Positions 1 to 7,447 of a stretch of DNA of 19,852 nucleotides are shown here, piece by piece (position 1 is the stretch's first letter; each line of letters begins with the position of its first letter). Source of the DNA: DAOSEK01 sp035363095 (lineage in GTDB: Archaea > Nanobdellota > Nanobdellia > Woesearchaeales > UBA119); contig DAOSEK010000021.1 of the NCBI GenBank assembly GCA_035363095.1, forward strand, positions 1 through 19,852, given 5' to 3'. The position numbers were made by a program, and so were the translations under genes. A model generated the notes under the pieces. The model was not told the origin of the DNA. It saw only the letters and a list, made by a program, of their open reading frames with translations, and searched no databases.

Positions 1-505
1 CATTTAAAACATGAGCATCCCAAATACCCCTTTTGCTCTAAAAAATACTCTTCTCAACAATTAATTTAGTTTAATTCTCAATAAGATATTAAAGAAAATA
101 ACTATTCCAAAAGCAATAATTTTATAAACTTTCCAAAGGAAGTTTCTACTCTTAGTGATTTTAATAGAAAAAATATTCATTCCCAAAGGCTTTGCAATAT
201 CTAATATTTCAATTCTTTTCACTTTGGCGCTTTACAAAATGGTTCAATTCTATTTAGAATATAATTTTAGCAAACACCTTTATTTTTCTTTATCTTCAAA
301 CATATTACAACCCTTCTCAACAAAAATCAATTATAAAAAAAACTTAACCCAGAACTCAACTAAGAACTTAACTCAAGGATTAACTCAAATCTTAGCAAAA
401 AATATGTATGAAAAAATAAGGTTTGCAAAATAGCTTAACTAATGTGATAAACTAAGATTCAAAAATATAATCATTAACTATGGTTAGAAACAAGGGTGAG
501 AAAAA
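1..505. other. AT-rich non-coding left flank
   Basis: I see no convincing gene here. One open frame of 92 codons (155-433, +) is rich in Asn, Lys, Thr, Ile and Phe, has no recognisable domain, and its second half follows a degenerate DNA repeat (about 340-400, recurring ACTTAACTCAA-like units), so I treat it as chance. A short ATG frame on the - strand near position 19 stops almost at once. The last 50 bases carry the promoter and ribosome binding site of the first real gene. Confidence 0.6.
457..499 (+). promoter_or_regulatory. TATA-like box and GGGTGA ribosome binding site of the pyrBI fusion
   Basis: AAAAATATAA at 461-470 is a plausible archaeal TATA box and would place transcription start near 490. 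GGGTGA at 494-499 matches the archaeal Shine-Dalgarno core and sits six bases before the ATG at 506, which fixes the start codon. The TATA assignment is an inference in such AT-rich DNA. The ribosome binding site is clearer. Confidence 0.5.
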
Positions 506-2182
506 ATGGACAAGAATGGGCAAATGAATTTGGTGGAATCTGAAAATGAGATACCAATCTTTCGCAGAAGCATATGTAAAATTGATGACCTTTCCTTAGA
601 AGAAAGAATTTATTTTTACAACTATGTTCGAAAAATAAAGCAAGATGCTCTAAGAAGAGAGGACTTATCCAAATATCTCATAGAAAGAAAAACACCTCAA
701 GAACTTAAGGCAAATCTTGTATTTTTAGAAGATAGCACCAGAACCGATCAGTCATTTCAAAATGCCTTAATGTTTCATTCTATTCCTTACTCTGATTTTG
801 ATGTAAACCGATCCTCTTTTAACAAAAGCGAAACCTACTATGACACCTTCAAAACCCTAATGGGCTATGGCTCAAGCATATTTGTAGTGCGTTCAAAAGT
901 TGAAGGGTTATGTAGATGGCTTGATAATTCCCTAACAAGTTATGCAAGCGATTTTTCAATAAATACAGGACAACAAATGCCAAAACCACTTTTCATAAAC
1001 GCGGGAGATGGAATGCATGAACATCCAACCCAAGAGCTCTTAGACGAATACAGCTTCTTAGAGCAATTTAATTTTAACAACCAAGAAATTCATATAGCTT
1101 TAATAGGGGATTTACGTCATGGAAGAACTGTTCATTCAAAAGTAGATGGGCTTAAAATTTTTGAAAAAGTAAAAGTAGATTTAATCGCACCACCCGAGAT
1201 AGGAATGCCAAAAGATTACATAGAAAAAATGAAACAATTAGGGTATGAAATAAATGAATTTGAATCCCTAAATGAATATCTTTCTCAAAAAGATAAAAGC
1301 TCTATTGCGCCAATATTTTATTTCACAAGGCTTCAGAAAGAAAGAATGGATGAAGAGACGCAAAAAAAGATAAGCCGATTTGAAAAACAGTTATCTATTT
1401 CAGAAGAAAATATAATTATGGTTCCTTATTACACCAGACTTTATCATCCTCTCCCAAGGGACAAGAACTACATAATGATCTCAAGGTTTTTAGATAAAAC
1501 GCCCTTTAACCGCTATGACGAGCAATCTCAAAACGGTTATTTCACAAGAATAGGTTTACTATCCATGCTTTTAGGATATTTTGATCAAGAGCTAGTTGGC
1601 AAAAGAAAAAGAGAACAGGTCTTTATAGATGACTTTGTTAATGAAGCTACCATACTTCCAAAAAAATCTAATAAACCTGAATATAGAAAAGCAATAAGGC
1701 CAATAGAAGATGGGATTGTGATTGACCATATTGCAAGGGGAGAAAAACCTTCAGATATCTGGGAAATAATAACAAGGATAAGAAAATCGCTAAAACTTGA
1801 TTCAATAGGCTCTCAAGGGGTTTTTACTTCTACGCCAGTTGATGGAGTAGATTATTACAAAGGAATAATTTCCATTCATGGATATAATATATCAGGTGCC
1901 GAGGATGACTTTGTAAGAAAACTATCTGCAATATCCCCCAATTGCACCTTAAACATAATAGAAGGCTCTAAAATAACAAAAAAATACAGGCTTGGAATGC
2001 CTCAAGCAGTTATAGGATTTGATGGAACATCATGTAAAAACCCAAACTGTATTTCTTATCCAGCTTATAACGAAGGAGTTACTCCCTCATTTCATAGCAA
2101 CAATACAAATGGAGCAAAACAGTTTATATGTGATTATTGTGACACTCCTCATGAATATAGCACCATATTTGATCCAAAATAA
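506..2182 (+). CDS. pyrBI: Aspartate carbamoyltransferase, catalytic-regulatory fusion (PyrB-PyrI)
   Basis: Catalyses carbamoyl phosphate + L-aspartate to N-carbamoyl-L-aspartate, the committed step of UMP synthesis, in the cytosol. Residues 1 to about 390 are the catalytic chain. The carbamoyl-phosphate motif STRT is at 77-80, the 80s-loop Lys at 107 (NKSET), HPTQ at 173-176, GDLRHGRTVHS at 201-211, TRLQKER at 274-280 and HPLPR at 314-318. Residues from about 396 are PyrI-like (GIVIDHIARG, 403-412) and end in a zinc site of four cysteines (510, 515, 542, 545; CxxxxC...CxxC). At 558 residues it equals PyrB plus PyrI. In E. coli and most archaea the two are separate chains; fused forms are known in, for example, Thermotoga. 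The residue after STRT is Asp, where E. coli PyrB has Arg. The fusion suggests built-in allosteric control. The GGGTGA site before ATG 506 supports this start. Confidence 0.95.
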   Translation: MDKNGQMNLVESENEIPIFRRSICKIDDLSLEERIYFYNYVRKIKQDALRREDLSKYLIERKTPQELKANLVFLEDSTRTDQSFQNALMFHSIPYSDFDVNRSSFNKSETYYDTFKTLMGYGSSIFVVRSKVEGLCRWLDNSLTSYASDFSINTGQQMPKPLFINAGDGMHEHPTQELLDEYSFLEQFNFNNQEIHIALIGDLRHGRTVHSKVDGLKIFEKVKVDLIAPPEIGMPKDYIEKMKQLGYEINEFESLNEYLSQKDKSSIAPIFYFTRLQKERMDEETQKKISRFEKQLSISEENIIMVPYYTRLYHPLPRDKNYIMISRFLDKTPFNRYDEQSQNGYFTRIGLLSMLLGYFDQELVGKRKREQVFIDDFVNEATILPKKSNKPEYRKAIRPIEDGIVIDHIARGEKPSDIWEIITRIRKSLKLDSIGSQGVFTSTPVDGVDYYKGIISIHGYNISGAEDDFVRKLSAISPNCTLNIIEGSKITKKYRLGMPQAVIGFDGTSCKNPNCISYPAYNEGVTPSFHSNNTNGAKQFICDYCDTPHEYSTIFDPK

Positions 2183-2209
2183 AACCCTTCAAACATCCTT
2201 AAAATCCAC

Positions 2210-2283
2210 TTCAAACGATAAATAAATTCGTTTAAACAACAAACAAAGTCGTTTAAACAATAAATAAAGCACTTTAAAATAAA
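2210..2283. repeat. Four degenerate 15-21-base tandem repeats behind pyrBI
   Basis: Two central 21-base units (2227-2247 and 2248-2268) share CGTTTAAACAA followed by an AAAYAAA tail. They are flanked by shorter relatives at 2210-2226 (TTCAAACGATAAATAAA) and about 2269-2283 (GCACTTTAAAATAAA). Each central unit holds the palindrome GTTTAAAC, and AAACGA (2213-2218) can pair with TCGTTT (2228-2233) across a nine-base loop. They could be protein-binding sites or drifted simple sequence; the sequence does not decide. Confidence 0.6.
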
Positions 2284-2450
2284 GGTTTTTAGATAAAAAA
2301 AATAATATTTTACTTTTTTAATATGTTTTTAACCTTTTAGATATATTTTTAATATTTTTATATTTTTAAGATATTTTTAATTATCTTTTAAGATTTTTAG
2401 TTTTTATTATCTTCAATATTTTTTAAGTGTCTTTTAATATTTTTAATAAC
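2281..2450 (+). terminator. T-rich probable transcription termination zone of pyrBI
   Basis: Repeated runs of four to six T on the + strand begin about 100 bases after the pyrBI stop codon. Archaeal RNA polymerases terminate at T-runs in the non-template strand without needing a hairpin. The location fits, but the exact end point cannot be read. Confidence 0.4.
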
Positions 2451-2516
2451 CCAAATTTTTAATAACCCAATGGAAATTTGTCAAATAAGTTTTTAGTATT
2501 GTGAATTTTTAGTATT
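2439..2516. repeat. 16-base periodic repeat in front of pyrDK
   Basis: ATTTTTAATAACCCAA occurs twice in perfect tandem (2439-2454 and 2455-2470). After an 18-19-base gap a related pair, TTTTTAGTATT at 2490-2500 and 2506-2516, repeats with the same 16-base step. The second pair ends just before the ribosome binding site of pyrDK. The shared period and the position suggest either local slippage or a spaced binding site. Confidence 0.6.
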
Positions 2517-2529
2517 TCAGGTGAACTTA

Positions 2530-4284
2530 ATGGATACAAAAAAAAGAACTAATAAAGAAGTGTTAGAATCTATACTTGATAATCATTTAAAATTCTCAAC
2601 AGTATCAGGAATTCTAACAACCACTCCCGAAATGATATCATATATTGATAAAAACATACCTGAATTTGAGATAATCACAACAAAAAGTATACAGATAAAA
2701 CCAAATCCGGGAAACAGAGAGCCAATAATCGCTGAACCTGAGATTGGTAGCTTTGTAAATGCGGTTGGGCTTAAAAACAAGGGAATGGAAAAAAGCTATG
2801 AGGAAATAAAAGCACTAACAGAAAATGGCTTAAAAGCAATATTAAATATATCCCTTTCAGCCAATTCAATAAATGATTTCATAACCCTTGCAAAAAAGTT
2901 TGAAGGGATTGCAGACATTTTAGAGCTCAATCTCTCATGCCCCCACGCAAAAGAGGGCTACGGTCAAGCAATCGGAGTAGATAAGGATTTAGTTCATTCA
3001 TATGTATCTGCAGTTAAATCTAATACCTCTGCTTTAGTGTTTCCAAAGCTAACGCCCAATGTTAATAACATTGGAGAGATAGCAAAATCCGCCATAACCG
3101 CAGGAGCAGATGGAATAAGTGCAATAAACACAGTTGGGCCTATTGAATATATTGACCCCACTTCAGGTAGGGCAGTACTCTATAATCCCAAAGGTCACTT
3201 AGGAGGAAAATCCGGAGAATGGATAACAAAAAGAGCAATTGAGTGCATAACAGAAATCAGAAAAGCAATAGGTTATCAAATTCCAATAATCGGGATGGGC
3301 GGGGTAACAACCGGCGAGGATGTCCGAAACATGCTTTGCGCAGGAGCAAATGCAATCGGGCTTGGGAGTGTTCTAGGCAGAATAAAACAACAAGAGCTCC
3401 CAGAATTCATCAAAGCAGTTAGTAATGATGCTTTAACTTTTAAATATAATTCAATAAAATACATCTCACAAGAAAAATCACTTAACTACACAAAAAGCAA
3501 AATAATTAAAATTGATGATTTGAATGAAAACCTAAGAATTCTAAGACTCTCAAATTCCCTTGATTTTCAAGAAAGCCAGTATGCATTCTTATGGCATCCT
3601 GATGCAGGGGAAAAACCATTTTCAATAGTGGATTCAAATCCATTGACATTTCTAATCAAAAGAAGAGAATATGCACCACTTAGCGATAAAGGGCTGTTTA
3701 CAAATTTAATCTTCTCATTAAAAAAAGGCGATACAATTTATCTAAGAGGACCTTATGGAAACGAAGTTGAAAAAACAAATGCCAAAATAGCGCTCATTGT
3801 TGCAGGTGGTTCAGGAATAGCAGTTGCACCAAAACTTGCTAAAACATTAAAATCACATGGAAAAGAGTGTATTATCTTTCACGGAATTAAAGATGACTCA
3901 GAGTCCCTTCAAAAAGAGGATTTCATGAAAGGTCTTTGTTATGTTCCTATTACAGATAATGGAATAAACGCAAGGGTTTTAGACGCATTAAATGATTACA
4001 TCTCTTTAAACAAACCCCGCACACCAAAAGAGACTGGGCATTTGCTTGATTTGGTTTGCTATAATATAGGGCCTTTAGGCTTTATGAAAAAAGCATTAGA
4101 CTTAGAAGAAAAACTAGGGGTATCAGATGCAAGAATATATAACTCTTTAGAACTAAAAAGCATGTGTGGTATTGGAATCTGTGGCGAATGCGCATGTGGA
4201 GAAAAGCTAACATGTCAACACGGAACATTTGTAAGCCTAAGATATCTAATTAATAATAACATTAATCTATTAGATTATACCTAA
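2530..4284 (+). CDS. pyrDK: Dihydroorotate dehydrogenase fused to its electron-transfer subunit (PyrD-PyrK)
   Basis: Oxidises dihydroorotate to orotate and passes electrons through FMN, 2Fe-2S and FAD, as in NAD-dependent class 1B enzymes. The N-terminal ~310 residues are the TIM-barrel PyrD. The loop NLSCPH holds the class-1 catalytic Cys (137), followed by KLTPN, the GISAINT segment and the phosphate-binding GMGGVTTG...GANAIGLGS. From about residue 320 it is PyrK-like, with a flavin-binding segment (KPFSIVD), a nucleotide-binding glycine loop (VAGGSGIAVAP) and a C-terminal 2Fe-2S site, CGIGICGEC...C (Cys 546, 551, 554, 562). PyrD and PyrK are usually separate proteins, so this 584-residue chain is a fusion. 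The gap before the last cysteine is short for PyrK. The frame is open from GTG 2521, but that GTG lies inside the GGTGA ribosome binding site (2520-2524), so ATG 2530 is the likely start. Neighbouring pyrBI and pyrC supply the preceding steps. Confidence 0.93.
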   Translation: MDTKKRTNKEVLESILDNHLKFSTVSGILTTTPEMISYIDKNIPEFEIITTKSIQIKPNPGNREPIIAEPEIGSFVNAVGLKNKGMEKSYEEIKALTENGLKAILNISLSANSINDFITLAKKFEGIADILELNLSCPHAKEGYGQAIGVDKDLVHSYVSAVKSNTSALVFPKLTPNVNNIGEIAKSAITAGADGISAINTVGPIEYIDPTSGRAVLYNPKGHLGGKSGEWITKRAIECITEIRKAIGYQIPIIGMGGVTTGEDVRNMLCAGANAIGLGSVLGRIKQQELPEFIKAVSNDALTFKYNSIKYISQEKSLNYTKSKIIKIDDLNENLRILRLSNSLDFQESQYAFLWHPDAGEKPFSIVDSNPLTFLIKRREYAPLSDKGLFTNLIFSLKKGDTIYLRGPYGNEVEKTNAKIALIVAGGSGIAVAPKLAKTLKSHGKECIIFHGIKDDSESLQKEDFMKGLCYVPITDNGINARVLDALNDYISLNKPRTPKETGHLLDLVCYNIGPLGFMKKALDLEEKLGVSDARIYNSLELKSMCGIGICGECACGEKLTCQHGTFVSLRYLINNNINLLDYT

Positions 4285-4499
4285 CCATCTATTAGAACAA
4301 ATATAATCAATTAGTTACTTTTTGTAACAATAGTATTAACAATAATAATATTAATAAATCCTTAAAAAAATATTTAAGAAAAGCAATTCATTATGACAGT
4401 TGATAGGTAATATAGTTTTTTTAATTATTTAATAGAGCTAAGTGAATTAGCTAGGTTTAAAATGAATTCTTGTATCTAGATATATTCAGAGGTTTTTAA
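4285..4499. promoter_or_regulatory. Leader region of the ThyX-like gene
   Basis: No gene is visible. A short hairpin, GTTAC-TTTTT-GTAAC (4314-4328), lies 30 bases after the pyrDK stop and could mark the end of that transcript. TTTAAAAT at 4456-4463 is a candidate TATA box with a start expected near 4485. GAGGT at 4489-4493, six bases before ATG 4500, is the ribosome binding site and fixes the start. Confidence 0.45.
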
Positions 4500-5177
4500 A
4501 TGATTAGACTATCAAATATAAAGATATCAGGGCTTGAAGGAGCAATAAGAGGGATGAGAAATCCTCATAATTCTTGGGATAAGTCTGATAGCTACATTTG
4601 TCCAAAAGATATCGATTGTAAAAAATGTAATACCAATCTAGATTCCCACTACTTTGATAGTTCCATTTGTTATGTTTTAGGTGAAAATGACTATAAACTT
4701 GCAGAAAGTTTGGTAAGAGCTGGAAATGATCACTCAAAATTTCTAAGACAAATATTTATCTCAATAGATATCACAGCTCCGTTGTATTGGTGGAAAGAGA
4801 TGGATACATACAAGGTAGGAACAGTTGCGAACTCAGAATCCACAATGCACTCTATTCACAAACAGCCTTTTAATATTGATATGTTTAGTGTAGATAGCAA
4901 AAAACTGCAAAATATTTACAATAGCCAATTAATTCCACTTTTAGAAGAGTATAGAACACAATATTTAGAAACAAAAGACATGGGAATTTGGCTTGATATA
5001 ATCCAGTTGCTCCCTACAAGCTTTAATCAAATGCGAACATGGAGCGCAAACTATCAGGTTTTAAGAAACATATATAACGCAAGAAAAGATCACAAGCTAA
5101 AAGAGTGGAGAAATTTTTGTATTGCATTAGAGTTTATCCCCTATGGAGAACTTATCACATTACCCAAAACTACTTAA
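4500..5177 (+). CDS. Divergent ThyX-like (flavin-dependent thymidylate synthase superfamily) protein
   Basis: The 225 residues resemble a family common in gut Firmicutes and their phages, usually called hypothetical, as I recall it. Shared landmarks are GMRNPHNSWDKSDS (18-31), HSKFLRQIF (78-86), ITAPLYWWKEMDTYKVGT (91-108) and NSESTMHS (111-118). Near the C-terminus LRNIYNARKDHKLKEWRNF (188-206) matches the ThyX pattern of R...D.H...E.R. The canonical RHRxxSxNxxSxR signature lines up with TYKVGTVANSESTMHS, keeping N..S but not the arginines, so catalysis is uncertain. A local Cys cluster (34, 40, 43, 57) near the N-terminus might bind metal. Its place among pyrimidine genes favours a thymidylate or pyrimidine role; that is inference. 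It may have been acquired from bacteria or phage. The start is supported by GAGGT six bases upstream. Confidence 0.6.
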   Translation: MIRLSNIKISGLEGAIRGMRNPHNSWDKSDSYICPKDIDCKKCNTNLDSHYFDSSICYVLGENDYKLAESLVRAGNDHSKFLRQIFISIDITAPLYWWKEMDTYKVGTVANSESTMHSIHKQPFNIDMFSVDSKKLQNIYNSQLIPLLEEYRTQYLETKDMGIWLDIIQLLPTSFNQMRTWSANYQVLRNIYNARKDHKLKEWRNFCIALEFIPYGELITLPKTT

Positions 5178-5405
5178 AACATCAACTCTAAATTTCTCTA
5201 AGAAATACACTTAAGGCTTTAAGAAATACATTTGAAATAATGCTTAAAAGAATAATTGAAAAAGAATAATTGAAAAAGAATACTTGAAATAACTAACATA
5301 AATAAAATTTTGATAAATTAATCACCTTTAATTAAGACCATTGATTCATAGTTTTGATTCATACCTTTTAGTTCAAACTAAAAACTTCATAATCTTTGTA
5401 AAAAA
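5178..5405. other. Intergenic region with 14-base tandem repeats before pyrC
   Basis: The only clear structure is AGAATAATTGAAAA in tandem (5249-5262, 5263-5276) with a third, altered unit at 5277-5290. Before it AAGAAATACA occurs twice, so the whole stretch looks like drifted simple repeats. I see no ribosome binding site before ATG 5406. CTAAAAACT about 20-28 bases upstream could serve as a TATA box for a leaderless transcript, but the match is weak. Confidence 0.5.
5249..5290. repeat. Three tandem copies of a 14-base unit
   Basis: Two perfect copies of AGAATAATTGAAAA are followed by AGAATACTTGAAAT. The array is non-coding and lies about 115 bases ahead of pyrC. Confidence 0.75.
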
Positions 5406-6404
5406 ATGATAGACCCACACGTTCACTTAAGGGATTGGAATGAATCGCATAAAATGACCCTTGAAAGAGGGCTTATCTTATATCAGATTCAAGGCTTTAG
5501 TTATATCTTTGAAATGCCAAACACAAAACCTGCAATAATCTCAAAAACTCTTGCTCTTAAAAGAATTGAAGATGCAAATAGAGCAATAGAAAAAAATGGG
5601 CTTTTGATAAAACATGGACTTTATATTGGTTTGACAAATCAGCCTGCACAAATTAAAGAAGCAGTTGATACCTACCAAGAACTCTTTCCAAGGGTTGTTG
5701 GATTAAAGCTATACTGTGCAGGAACAACAGGCGATCTTAAAGTAACAGACAATAATTCTCAGTATAATCTATTAAAACAGCTAAGCGAACTGAAATATAA
5801 CGGGGTATTAGCTGTTCACTGCGAAGATGAAGGGCGTTTTTATCCGGAAAAATGGAATCCGTTAATCCCTTCAAGCCATGACCTTCAAAGACCCTCAATA
5901 AGTGAGTTACGTTGCGTTAGAAATATATTATATCTTTCCAAAAAATCGGATTTCAAAGGCAAATTACACATTTGTCATGTATCAAACCCTAATTCAATAA
6001 ACGAAATAGAGTCTGCAAAAAACCATAGTGATTTCAAAATTACCTGTGGGATTACGCCCCATCATGCAATATATAACAAGGAGTATATGGATTCATTAAA
6101 TACTAAAGATGCACTACTCTTGAGAGTCAATCCTCCAATAAGGGATAGAAAAAATCAAGAACAGTTATTTCAGTCCATTTTAGATGGAAAAGTAGATTTT
6201 ATAGAAACTGATTTTGCCCCTCACACACTTGAAGAAAAAATAAATCCTGAGATTAATAATCCCTATGCTTCAGGAATTGCAGATTTAAGTTTATACCATA
6301 GACTTTTAGAGTTACTAAAAACTCAAGGGATTTTGCCATCTGAAATATTTAGGCTTACACATTATAATATAGTCAAAACCTTTGGATTAGAAGGATTAAT
6401 TTAA
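5406..6404 (+). CDS. pyrC: Dihydroorotase
   Basis: Cyclises N-carbamoyl-L-aspartate to dihydroorotate, the step between the two fused enzymes encoded upstream. Metal-site residues of the amidohydrolase family are all visible: DPHVHLRDW (HxH, His 5 and 7), the Lys expected to be carboxylated in GLKLYCAG (Lys 101), His 138 (AVHCED), His 188/191 region (HICHVS) and Asp 269 (ETDFAPH). Substrate-binding EMPNT is at 36-40. At 332 residues it is shorter than typical class I enzymes (about 420) because it begins immediately at the HxH strand and so lacks the small N-terminal beta-sandwich segment. This compact form starting with IDPHVH is known for a subset of dihydroorotases. There is no visible ribosome binding site, so the transcript may be leaderless. 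Confidence 0.93.
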   Translation: MIDPHVHLRDWNESHKMTLERGLILYQIQGFSYIFEMPNTKPAIISKTLALKRIEDANRAIEKNGLLIKHGLYIGLTNQPAQIKEAVDTYQELFPRVVGLKLYCAGTTGDLKVTDNNSQYNLLKQLSELKYNGVLAVHCEDEGRFYPEKWNPLIPSSHDLQRPSISELRCVRNILYLSKKSDFKGKLHICHVSNPNSINEIESAKNHSDFKITCGITPHHAIYNKEYMDSLNTKDALLLRVNPPIRDRKNQEQLFQSILDGKVDFIETDFAPHTLEEKINPEINNPYASGIADLSLYHRLLELLKTQGILPSEIFRLTHYNIVKTFGLEGLI

Positions 6405-6410
6405 ATATAA
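6401..6410 (+). promoter_or_regulatory. TATA box of the DPM1-like gene
   Basis: TTTAAATATA overlaps the end of pyrC and is a near-ideal archaeal TATA box. It predicts a start near 6431 and a leader of about 40 bases before the TTG at 6473, so this gene is probably transcribed separately from the pyrimidine genes. Confidence 0.5.
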
Positions 6411-6472
6411 CAAATGTTTGATATCTAAAAAATAAAAGTCAATCTATTTTGGTCCTATCTGGGTGTTTTTTA

Positions 6473-7222
6473 TTGATAATAAAAGAAAATAAGTTGTTGG
6501 ATACTGATTTATCAATTGTGGTTCCTACATATAACGAGGTATTAAATGTTGAATCTCTAATACAAAGAATACATCACTCTTTAACCTCTACAAAGATAAA
6601 CTACCAAATAGTATTTGTTGATGATAACTCTCCCGATGGAACAGGTAAACTACTTGATAAACTCGCTAAAGACAAAACTTCTAATGTTTTTGTTTTGCAT
6701 CGCCTAAATAAAAGAGGGTTATCATCTGCGGTGTTAGATGGAATTAACTATTCCTCGGGCAGGATTATCTGCGTTATGGACTCAGATCTTAGTCATCCAC
6801 CAGAAAAAATTATAAAGATGCTAGACTTAATAGAAAACAAAGGATTTGATTTTGTATTTGGAAGTCGGTTTGTCAAAGGTGGCAAAACAAAAGGATTCTC
6901 AATATTTAGGATTTTGATATCTAAAGTTACGGCTTTCCTTGCTCGAAAACATACTAAAATCAAAGATCCTTTAGCAGGTTTTTTTTTGATTAAACGTAAG
7001 TGTTTAGAAGGAATTGAGTTTGACCCTTTGGGTTTTAAGATTGGTCTTGAATTCATAGTCAAGGCAAATTACTCTAAGATTGGTGAAATTCCAATACTTT
7101 TTATTAGCAGACAAAAAGGTAAAAGCAAGGCCTCTTTTAAGATTTTAATTAAATATTTGCATCAGCTAAAAAAGCTTAAAATCTACTCGAGAAATAAAAA
7201 TTCTCAGAATAAATGCTTCTAA
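6473..7222 (+). CDS. Dolichyl-phosphate mannosyltransferase-like GT2 enzyme (DPM1 type)
   Basis: A GT2-family glycosyltransferase that would move a sugar, typically mannose, from a nucleotide sugar to a polyprenyl phosphate on the cytoplasmic membrane face. In order it shows LSIVVPTYNE, the FVDDNSPDGTG nucleotide-sugar loop, NKRGLSSAVLDGI, the metal-binding DSD in VMDSDLSHPPE, FGSRFVKGG, KDPLAGFFLI and a late basic RQKGKSKAS. These are the marks of DPM1. There is no C-terminal membrane segment, as in the soluble-type enzymes. Length is 249 residues from TTG 6473, which has GGGTG (6461-6465) eight bases upstream; the frame is open back to TTG 6449, but that start lacks a site. Product lipid-linked sugar could feed the GT39-like enzyme at 17592. 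The sugar itself cannot be read. Confidence 0.85.
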   Translation: MIIKENKLLDTDLSIVVPTYNEVLNVESLIQRIHHSLTSTKINYQIVFVDDNSPDGTGKLLDKLAKDKTSNVFVLHRLNKRGLSSAVLDGINYSSGRIICVMDSDLSHPPEKIIKMLDLIENKGFDFVFGSRFVKGGKTKGFSIFRILISKVTAFLARKHTKIKDPLAGFFLIKRKCLEGIEFDPLGFKIGLEFIVKANYSKIGEIPILFISRQKGKSKASFKILIKYLHQLKKLKIYSRNKNSQNKCF

Positions 7223-7301
7223 TTATATCTCGGATAATTGAATTTAATTTTTCTATAAATAGCTATCTATTAATTTATCTCTTACTATCTTCTTTAAAAT
7301 T
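7223..7301. other. Convergent gene spacer
   Basis: The spacer lies between the 3' ends of the + strand GT2 gene and the - strand radical SAM gene. TTTAATTTTTC (about 7242-7252) on the + strand is a plausible terminator for the GT2 gene. The remainder up to 7447 is occupied by repeat copy E. Confidence 0.4.
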
Positions 7302-7447
7302 AAAAAACCTTTAAAGCATGAATTTTAGAAGTCATCTCGCTAGATAATATAGGTTAATCGTTGATTGAATTTGAGTATTTTATCCATCCATTTTTACTAA
7401 AAACCTCAAAAGATCAAAGTATAATGATGAGCTGGATTTTACAAAAA
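7302..7447 (-). repeat. Intergenic structured repeat, copy E
   Basis: Diverged copy of the six-copy element. Read on the - strand it begins at the stop codon of the radical SAM gene (core stem AAATCCAGC ... GGATAAAAT) and ends in the hairpin AACCT ... AGGTT plus T-run at 7302-7310. ATCCA (7382-7386) pairs exactly with TGGAT (7433-7437). The TTCAAACTTT arm is badly eroded here. It also carries a second GAGGTTTTT inside the loop, as copy C does. It lies in the 3'-UTR of a gene with no - strand gene after it. Confidence 0.6.

Larger units (their letters stand above)
2183..2529. other. Intergenic region with T-rich terminator zone and short tandem repeats
   Basis: No gene is visible. From left to right it holds 21-base degenerate repeats (2210-2283), a long T-rich stretch of TTTTTAATAT-like units (about 2281-2450) and a 16-base periodic repeat (2439-2516), ending in the ribosome binding site GGTGA (2520-2524) of the next gene. 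The T-runs on the + strand immediately after pyrBI would suit termination of an archaeal transcript. A promoter for pyrDK must lie in the right half, but no single TATA box stands out because most of the region is A/T. Confidence 0.55.

Noticed and set aside
155..433. 92-codon + strand open frame
   Set aside because: Composition is what chance translation of AT-rich DNA gives, it has no domain or ribosome binding site, and its second half follows a non-coding-type repeat.
2019..2225. 68-codon frame overlapping the end of pyrBI, and other overlapping frames opposite the radical SAM and DegT genes
   Set aside because: All lie inside well-supported genes in another frame or strand and have no features of their own.
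2521..2529. GTG start nine bases upstream for pyrDK
   Set aside because: The GTG is part of the GGTGA ribosome binding site placed correctly for ATG 2530.
6449..6472. TTG 6449 as start of the DPM1-like gene
   Set aside because: No ribosome binding site precedes it, while GGGTG stands eight bases before TTG 6473, and the extra residues precede the usual N-terminus.
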